A stretch of DNA of 64,000 nt, taken from positions 248,001 through 312,000 of the forward strand of contig CAWCJL010000002.1 in assembly GCA_963795775.1 (NCBI GenBank), given 5' to 3'. Both the position numbers and the translations under genes were made by a program. The DNA comes from CAWCJL01 sp963795775 (lineage in GTDB: Bacteria; Acidobacteriota; Terriglobia; Terriglobales; Acidobacteriaceae). The notes under the pieces are model-generated. The model worked only from the letters and a program-made list of their open reading frames with translations, did no database searches and was not told where the DNA came from. This document shows, piece by piece, positions 58,621 through 64,000 of this stretch (its first letter is position 1; each line of letters starts with the position of its first letter).

Positions 58621-58641
58621 GCCAGTGCAGTAACCAAAGCA

Positions 58642-58694
58642 AAAGCGATGTGGAGGCGGCGAATCACGATCCCGCCCCACATCGCTTTACTTTT
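58642..58694 (+). terminator. Intrinsic terminator after the Ig/propeller gene
   Basis: A long two-part stem (AAAGCGATGTGG with CCACATCGCTTT, inner GGCGG with CCGCC) is followed by ACTTTTG. Confidence 0.85.
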
Positions 58695-58750
58695 GTCCCG
58701 ATGAGCGGATTCTGCTCCCTCCGGCAAACGCCGCATAGAAGCAGGCACGC

Positions 58751-59578
58751 TTAACTGATCTCGAACACGTTCTCGTCTTTGGCGTGCTGTGCTTCCGCCC
58801 GCTGCTCCAGCTTCTTCGCAATCGCGTAAAATCCGGCTGAGTTCGCCGAATCCGGAGGCGCCAGCGCTACCGGGATTCCCCGATCGCCACCCTCTCGGAT
58901 CCGGGGATCGAGTTCCACCGAACCCAGATACGTCAGGCCGAACTGCTGCGCCGTCCGCTCGACGCCACCGCTCGAGAAGATATCAATCACCTCATGACAA
59001 TGCGGGCATGTGAAGTGGCCCATGTTCTCGACCACGCCCAGCACTTCCACGTTCACCTGGTGAAACATCTCCAACGCCTTACGCGCGTCCTGCAGCGAAA
59101 CATCAGACGGCGTGGAAACCACTACCGCTCCGGTCAGCGGAACCGTCTGCACCAGGGAGATCACGACGTCGCCGGTTCCCGGCGGCAGATCGATGAGCAG
59201 ATAGTCCAGCTCGCCCCAGGCCACCTGCTGCAGAAATTGCCGCACGATCTGGTGCAGCATTGGACCGCGCATCACCAGGGGCTTGTCTCCCGGCGAAAGC
59301 AGACCGACCGAAATCACCTTGACACCATGCGCGGTGAGCGGCTCAATGCGGTTGCCCTCCACCACCCGCGGCTGCGCGGATGTCCCCATCATCAGCGGAA
59401 CGTTAGGGCCGTAGATGTCTGCATCCATCAGGCCCACGGTGTGACCGAGGTTTCTGAGCGCAATCGCAAGATTGACGGCAAGCGTGGTCTTGCCCACCCC
59501 GCCCTTCCCGGACCCTATGGCAATGATGGACTTCACTCCCGGCAACGATTGCGGCTGTGGCGCTGCGTGTGCTCCCAT
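58751..59578 (-). CDS. mrp: Mrp/NBP35-type iron-sulfur carrier ATPase
   Basis: 275 residues. It binds and hands on Fe-S clusters and hydrolyses ATP. The deviant Walker A is GSGKGGVGKTTLAVNLAIAL near residue 22; ADIYGPNVPLMMG and the LIDLPPGTGDVVISLVQTVPL Walker B follow. The cluster-binding CPHC is at GHFTCPHCHEVIDIF. The N-terminal DUF59 domain of many Mrp proteins is missing; the protein starts directly before the ATPase. It converges on the Ig/propeller gene terminator. Confidence 0.95.
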   Translation of the reverse strand: MGAHAAPQPQSLPGVKSIIAIGSGKGGVGKTTLAVNLAIALRNLGHTVGLMDADIYGPNVPLMMGTSAQPRVVEGNRIEPLTAHGVKVISVGLLSPGDKPLVMRGPMLHQIVRQFLQQVAWGELDYLLIDLPPGTGDVVISLVQTVPLTGAVVVSTPSDVSLQDARKALEMFHQVNVEVLGVVENMGHFTCPHCHEVIDIFSSGGVERTAQQFGLTYLGSVELDPRIREGGDRGIPVALAPPDSANSAGFYAIAKKLEQRAEAQHAKDENVFEIS

Positions 59579-59685
59579 GATCTTTGTTCCTTTCTTGTGC
59601 GACCCGCGTCCTGTTCGGGCAGCGAGGCCGTCAGTTGCACTAGGCGGAAGACGATGGTTTCGTCTCCCGCTGGCCGAACAGATCG

Positions 59686-60228
59686 CTAGCTCTTTCCCGG
59701 CCGAACAGTGCCAGCCAGCGTGCGCGCCGGCTTGAGCGCGCGTTTCCGTTCCAGTTCGCGCTGGCGCTCCTCACGTCTCCGGCCAGCATCTTCATAATGA
59801 CGTTCTTCTTCTTCGGTTTCCGGCTGCAGCTTCGGTACCGGCACGCGGCGTCCTTGCACATCCACCGCCACAAACGTGAGATAGGCCGAAGCGACGTGGC
59901 GATGCGTGCCCGCGATAGTGTTCTCCACCCAGACCTTCACGCCGACCTCCATCGAAGTGTTGAAAGCGCGATTCACCGACGACTTCAGGATCAGCAGATC
60001 GCCCACGTGCACCGGCGCGATGAAATCGATGTGATCCATCGACGCAGTGACTACGTGAGTGCGGGCGTGGCGGTAGGCAGCCATCGCACCCACCAGGTCG
60101 ATGAAGTGCATCAGGCGCCCGCCGAGCAGGTTGCCGAGCGTATTCGTGTCGTTCGGCAGAATCAATTCCGTCATTTCGGATTGTGAATCGGCGACCGTCC
60201 GTACCGGCAGGTGGCTCGTAAAGTCCAT
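59686..60228 (-). CDS. Acyl-CoA thioesterase (hotdog fold)
   Basis: 180 residues from MDFTSHLPV (GGAGA upstream). It hydrolyses acyl-CoA to free acid and CoA. Family landmarks are TELILPNDTNTLGNLLGGRLMHFIDLVGAMAAYRHARTHVVTASMDHIDFIAPVHVGDLLILKSSVNRAFNTSMEVGVKVWVEN and VASAYLTFVAVD, close to the YciA/BACH type. A charged C-terminal tail (PETEEEERHYEDAGRRREERQRELERKRALKP) follows the domain. The longer open frame upstream shows no extra domain. Confidence 0.94.
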   Translation of the reverse strand: MDFTSHLPVRTVADSQSEMTELILPNDTNTLGNLLGGRLMHFIDLVGAMAAYRHARTHVVTASMDHIDFIAPVHVGDLLILKSSVNRAFNTSMEVGVKVWVENTIAGTHRHVASAYLTFVAVDVQGRRVPVPKLQPETEEEERHYEDAGRRREERQRELERKRALKPARTLAGTVRPGKS

Positions 60229-60458
60229 CAGGGTTCTCCGTCCATTCTGTAGATGGGTAAGGCAGCGGACCTGGCCCGACCAGCGGCGCGTTTTGGCCGA
60301 GTGCGGCTCCAGGACTGGGGGCGCGCGAGGCCCGCCTCTCCTCTCAGTGTCGGCGATTGCGTTGGCGGAAGCAAATAGCGCGACCTCCGCCGGTGCCGTG
60401 CTTCGGGCTGAATCCTGCATCAGGCAGAGGCAGCGGTCACAGCCGCATCGGAGTACGC

Positions 60459-60770
60459 ATGGACAAGATCGCCGCACTGACCGCCATCCTCGAAAGCAAT
60501 CCCAAAGACGCATTCGCCCGCTACGGGCTGGCCATGGAGTATGCCAACCAGGGCCAGACGGAAACCGCACTGGCGCAGTTTGATCAATTGATCAACGCGC
60601 ATCCGGATTACACACCGGGGTACCAGATGGCGGGACAACTTCTTGCGAAAGCTGGCCGCACCGAAGAAGCTTCGCAGCTTTTGCGCGATGGGATCACCTG
60701 CGCGCAGCGCAACGGCAATCTCCATGCAAAAAGTGAAATGGAAGCGCTACTGGATGAAATCACGTCTTGA
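60459..60770 (+). CDS. Small TPR-repeat protein
   Basis: 103 residues from the ATG at 60459, with GGAG 5 nt upstream. The helices (LTAILESNPKDAFARYGLAMEYANQGQTETALAQFDQLINAHPDYTPGYQMAGQLLAKAGRTEEASQLLRDGITCAQRNGNLHAKSEME) make about two and a half TPR units with no signal peptide. It is probably a cytoplasmic adaptor. It is divergent from the thioesterase gene; the Lon-N gene follows after 149 bp. Confidence 0.85.
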   Translation: MDKIAALTAILESNPKDAFARYGLAMEYANQGQTETALAQFDQLINAHPDYTPGYQMAGQLLAKAGRTEEASQLLRDGITCAQRNGNLHAKSEMEALLDEITS

Positions 60771-60919
60771 ATGTGCCCTGGAATCACGCTTTTGCTTTGC
60801 ATCTAGGGTGGGGTGAGGTGCAAAGCTGTTCGCCTCTTGTGCGCGCGATGCAAACAGGGAATCGTGCGGTCAACACGCGAGCTTTGCCGGCTTCCAGAGA
60901 CGAGCATAATGACATTGGC

Positions 60920-61525
60920 ATGAAGATTCCCCTGTTCCCGCTCGATGTTGTTCTATTTCCGGGAGCACCTTTGCCTCTCCACATCTTCGAGGAACGCTAT
61001 AAGGAGATGATGGCGGAGTGCATCACGGCACGCGTGCCGTTTGGCGTGGTACGCGCACAGCGGGAGGGCCTCGCCGTGGTCGGCTGCACCGCGGAAGTGC
61101 TGCGCGTTTTGTACCAATACCCCGATGGCCGCTTCGACGTGCTTACACAGGGTCGGGAGCGCTTCGAAATCGAGCAGCTCGATAATTCCAGTGCGTATCT
61201 CCAGGCCGAAATCGATCTGCTGCCGGACGTGGGCGCGCCCGCACCCCGGGCGGCACGGGAGGAATGCGTCGCCCTTCACTTCGAAGCGCTGGAACTGCTG
61301 GGCGCCATCGAGCCGAACCTGAGCCTGAACCTGGACGAACCGGTCTCGTTTCTGCTCGCCTCTACCATGCCGGCCGATCTCAGCTTCCAGCAGCAGTTAC
61401 TCACCATTCCCTCCGACGCGGAGCGGACCGAACACCTGCTGGCCTACTATCGCAACATGCTGCCCAAACTGCGGCGAGGCATCCAGGCGTCCCGCCGAGC
61501 CAGCGGCAATGGGCATGTGATGTAG
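60920..61525 (+). CDS. Lon N-terminal substrate-binding domain protein
   Basis: 201 residues from the ATG at 60920. It is a stand-alone LON/PUA-like domain with no protease or ATPase part. Landmarks are IPLFPLDVVLFPGAPLPLHIFEERYKEMMAECI, FGVVRA, GCTAEVLRVLYQYPDGRFDVLTQGRERFEIEQLD and the helical C-terminus FLLASTMPADLSFQQQLLTIPSDAERTEHLLAYY. Such proteins are common and their role is unclear. It precedes the MoxR-like ATPase by 123 bp. Confidence 0.93.
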   Translation: MKIPLFPLDVVLFPGAPLPLHIFEERYKEMMAECITARVPFGVVRAQREGLAVVGCTAEVLRVLYQYPDGRFDVLTQGRERFEIEQLDNSSAYLQAEIDLLPDVGAPAPRAAREECVALHFEALELLGAIEPNLSLNLDEPVSFLLASTMPADLSFQQQLLTIPSDAERTEHLLAYYRNMLPKLRRGIQASRRASGNGHVM

Positions 61526-61648
61526 AGGTGCCGGTAGCCGAACCCGCCAGGCGCTTTTCACAGCGAGCCGCGGGGCAGCGTAGAGTAAGAGTGTGGGCGG
61601 GTGCACCGCCTTGTCATCATCGATTCGCGAACCAAGGAGTCTCCGCGC

Positions 61649-63205
<1,557 letters not shown>

Positions 63206-63344
63206 AGGATGAGGGCCTCCGTATAGTAGACAGCACCCTAACTTAGCAGCGCTGCTGAACAGCACTTTCGCGGATCGCACCTGAGCTGGAAAGATAGCGC
63301 TCCTGTCTTGAGTCCACAGAGAAAAACATCTGACGATTATTGTG

Positions 63345-63605
63345 TTACGGAGTGGACGGCTTTAAGTCCTCGCAGAGGTCGCGCATCGGCTCCGAACCTT
63401 CACCGCCGTATCCCTCTAAATGGTAAGGCATCTCGAATGGATTAGAGAACCACTGCGGATCTACTTCCGTCAGTACCCAGGCAGCTCCGGGCCGCGAGTC
63501 CGTACCTGATCGTCCAGTTTGGGCGTACGTAGAACATTCGAATCCGAACATTGCCAAGAGTACGAGCAGGATACATCGCTTCTGTCTTCGCAATTTACTT
63601 TCCAT
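63345..63605 (-). CDS. Small secreted hypothetical protein
   Basis: 86 residues. The N-terminus KLRRQKRCILLVLLAMFGFECSTYAQ is a signal peptide. The rest (SGTDSRPGAAWVLTEVDPQWFSNPFEMPYHLEGYGGEGSEPMRDLCEDLKPS) has no recognised domain. No clear ribosome site was seen, and it lies downstream of the bactofilin terminator on the same strand. It could be a real short gene or a degenerate remnant. Confidence 0.45.
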   Translation of the reverse strand: MESKLRRQKRCILLVLLAMFGFECSTYAQTGRSGTDSRPGAAWVLTEVDPQWFSNPFEMPYHLEGYGGEGSEPMRDLCEDLKPSTP

Positions 63606-63663
63606 TTACGTAATTCCCATGAGTTTGGCGAATGTCATTCTGGTAATCCTCGTATGCATGAAA

Positions 63664-63687
63664 AAGGCCCCGGTTGCCCGGGGCCTT
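63664..63687 (-). terminator. Intrinsic terminator after the bactofilin gene
   Basis: A 10-bp stem (AAGGCCCCGG with CCGGGGCCTT) is followed on the minus strand by TTTC. Confidence 0.88.
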
Positions 63688-63709
63688 CTCTGCACTGTTT
63701 CGCTGGAAG

Positions 63710-64000
63710 CTAGACGCCGACTGGCTTGGCTTCGCTGTGTGCGACGTTGTTGCTTTCGACCTTTGCGGTTTCCTTGCTGGTCTGGCCGCCCGGCTTACGG
63801 ATGTCGATGCCGCCCTTGAAGAAGGCGCCGTCTTCGATGCTGATGCGCTGCGCGATGACATCGCCCGTGAGCGAGCCTTCGCTGCGGATGTCCACGCGGT
63901 CGCTGGCATTGATGTTGCCGCGCACCTTACCCAGCACCACCACTTCACGCGCAGAGATGTTGGCCGCGACCTGGCCGTTGCGGCCCACGGTGACGCGGTT
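63710..64000 (-). CDS. Bactofilin (polymer-forming cytoskeletal protein), partial at the window edge
   Basis: The visible 96 residues are the C-terminal part of a bactofilin. The repeating right-handed beta-helix pattern is clear: VTVGRNGQVAANISAREVVVLGKVRGNINASDRVDIRSEGSLTGDVIAQRISIEDGAFFKGGIDI. A short charged tail (GQTSKETAKVESNNVAHSEAK) ends at 63710. Bactofilins polymerise without nucleotides and shape the cell envelope. The start lies beyond position 64000. Confidence 0.93.
   Translation of the reverse strand, partial: NRVTVGRNGQVAANISAREVVVLGKVRGNINASDRVDIRSEGSLTGDVIAQRISIEDGAFFKGGIDIRKPGGQTSKETAKVESNNVAHSEAKPVGV

Overview
The window looks like a chromosomal segment of an Acidobacteriota member, probably family Acidobacteriaceae (class Terriglobia). 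GC is high and coding density is tight. Several gene types typical of that group are present: a 1138-residue Oar-like TonB-dependent receptor next to FG-GAP/ASPIC and TPR proteins, paired von Willebrand A secreted proteins, very long Ig-like repeat proteins, a pro-kumamolisin-type secreted protein, and a short divergent RNA polymerase omega gene. There is no phage, insertion sequence, integrase or CRISPR array. Taxonomy is inferred from gene content and was not computed.

Layout. 0-2.3 kb: two overlapping VWA secreted proteins. 2.5-7 kb: a compact envelope operon (DUF1015, amidase, GerMN lipoprotein-like gene, murI, then fabI) in which neighbours overlap by 4-14 bp. 7-14.2 kb: repeats, a TPR protein, a CRTAC1/ASPIC protein and a convergent TonB-dependent receptor behind a strong promoter and a LacI-type palindrome. 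14.6-23 kb: iscX-fdx, a PEP-mutase-like gene, treZ, DUF72/YciI, an alanyl-tRNA editing protein, tRNA-Ala(CGC) and an erythromycin-esterase-like gene. 22.7-27.2 kb: etfB-etfA with a membrane Fe-S oxidoreductase and a divergent TetR regulator. 27.5-36.5 kb: a pseudo-S53 secreted giant, a pentahaem cytochrome-TPR fusion with a small partner, a PPOX protein, an FNT channel and a small frameshifted gene. 36.5-40.1 kb: rho, rpoZ, a long leader with a near-consensus promoter, and comM. 40.3-50 kb: DUF1254, L-serine dehydratase, hydrolase, alaC, methyltransferase, epimerase, thiolase, CPBP protease and a 27-residue histone-H1-like peptide gene with its own promoter and palindrome. 50.2-54.2 kb: rsmE (frameshifted), dnaJ, grpE, hrcA. 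54.5-58.6 kb: an Ig-repeat/beta-propeller giant containing an exact-looking 867-bp tandem duplication. 58.7-64 kb: mrp, acyl-CoA thioesterase, small TPR protein, Lon-N protein, MoxR-like ATPase, and a bactofilin cut by the window edge.

How genes work together: murI, the amidase and fabI point to envelope synthesis. etfBA with the haem-less Fe-S membrane protein, plus a thiolase elsewhere, point to acyl-CoA oxidation feeding electrons to quinone. hrcA-grpE-dnaJ is the heat-shock module. rsmE and alaX-like genes serve translation.

Most notable observations: (1) a 1335-residue S53-family protein in which all four catalytic positions are substituted; (2) the H1-like micro-gene with a strong promoter and a 22-bp palindrome at its predicted transcription start; (3) a near-consensus promoter and 385-nt structured leader ahead of rpoZ; (4) the 867-bp tandem duplication; (5) three apparent single-base frameshifts (near 36.1, 50.7 and 57.5 kb) in otherwise intact genes, which may be assembly errors or real lesions. 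No clearly new multi-gene system (for example a defence island) was found.
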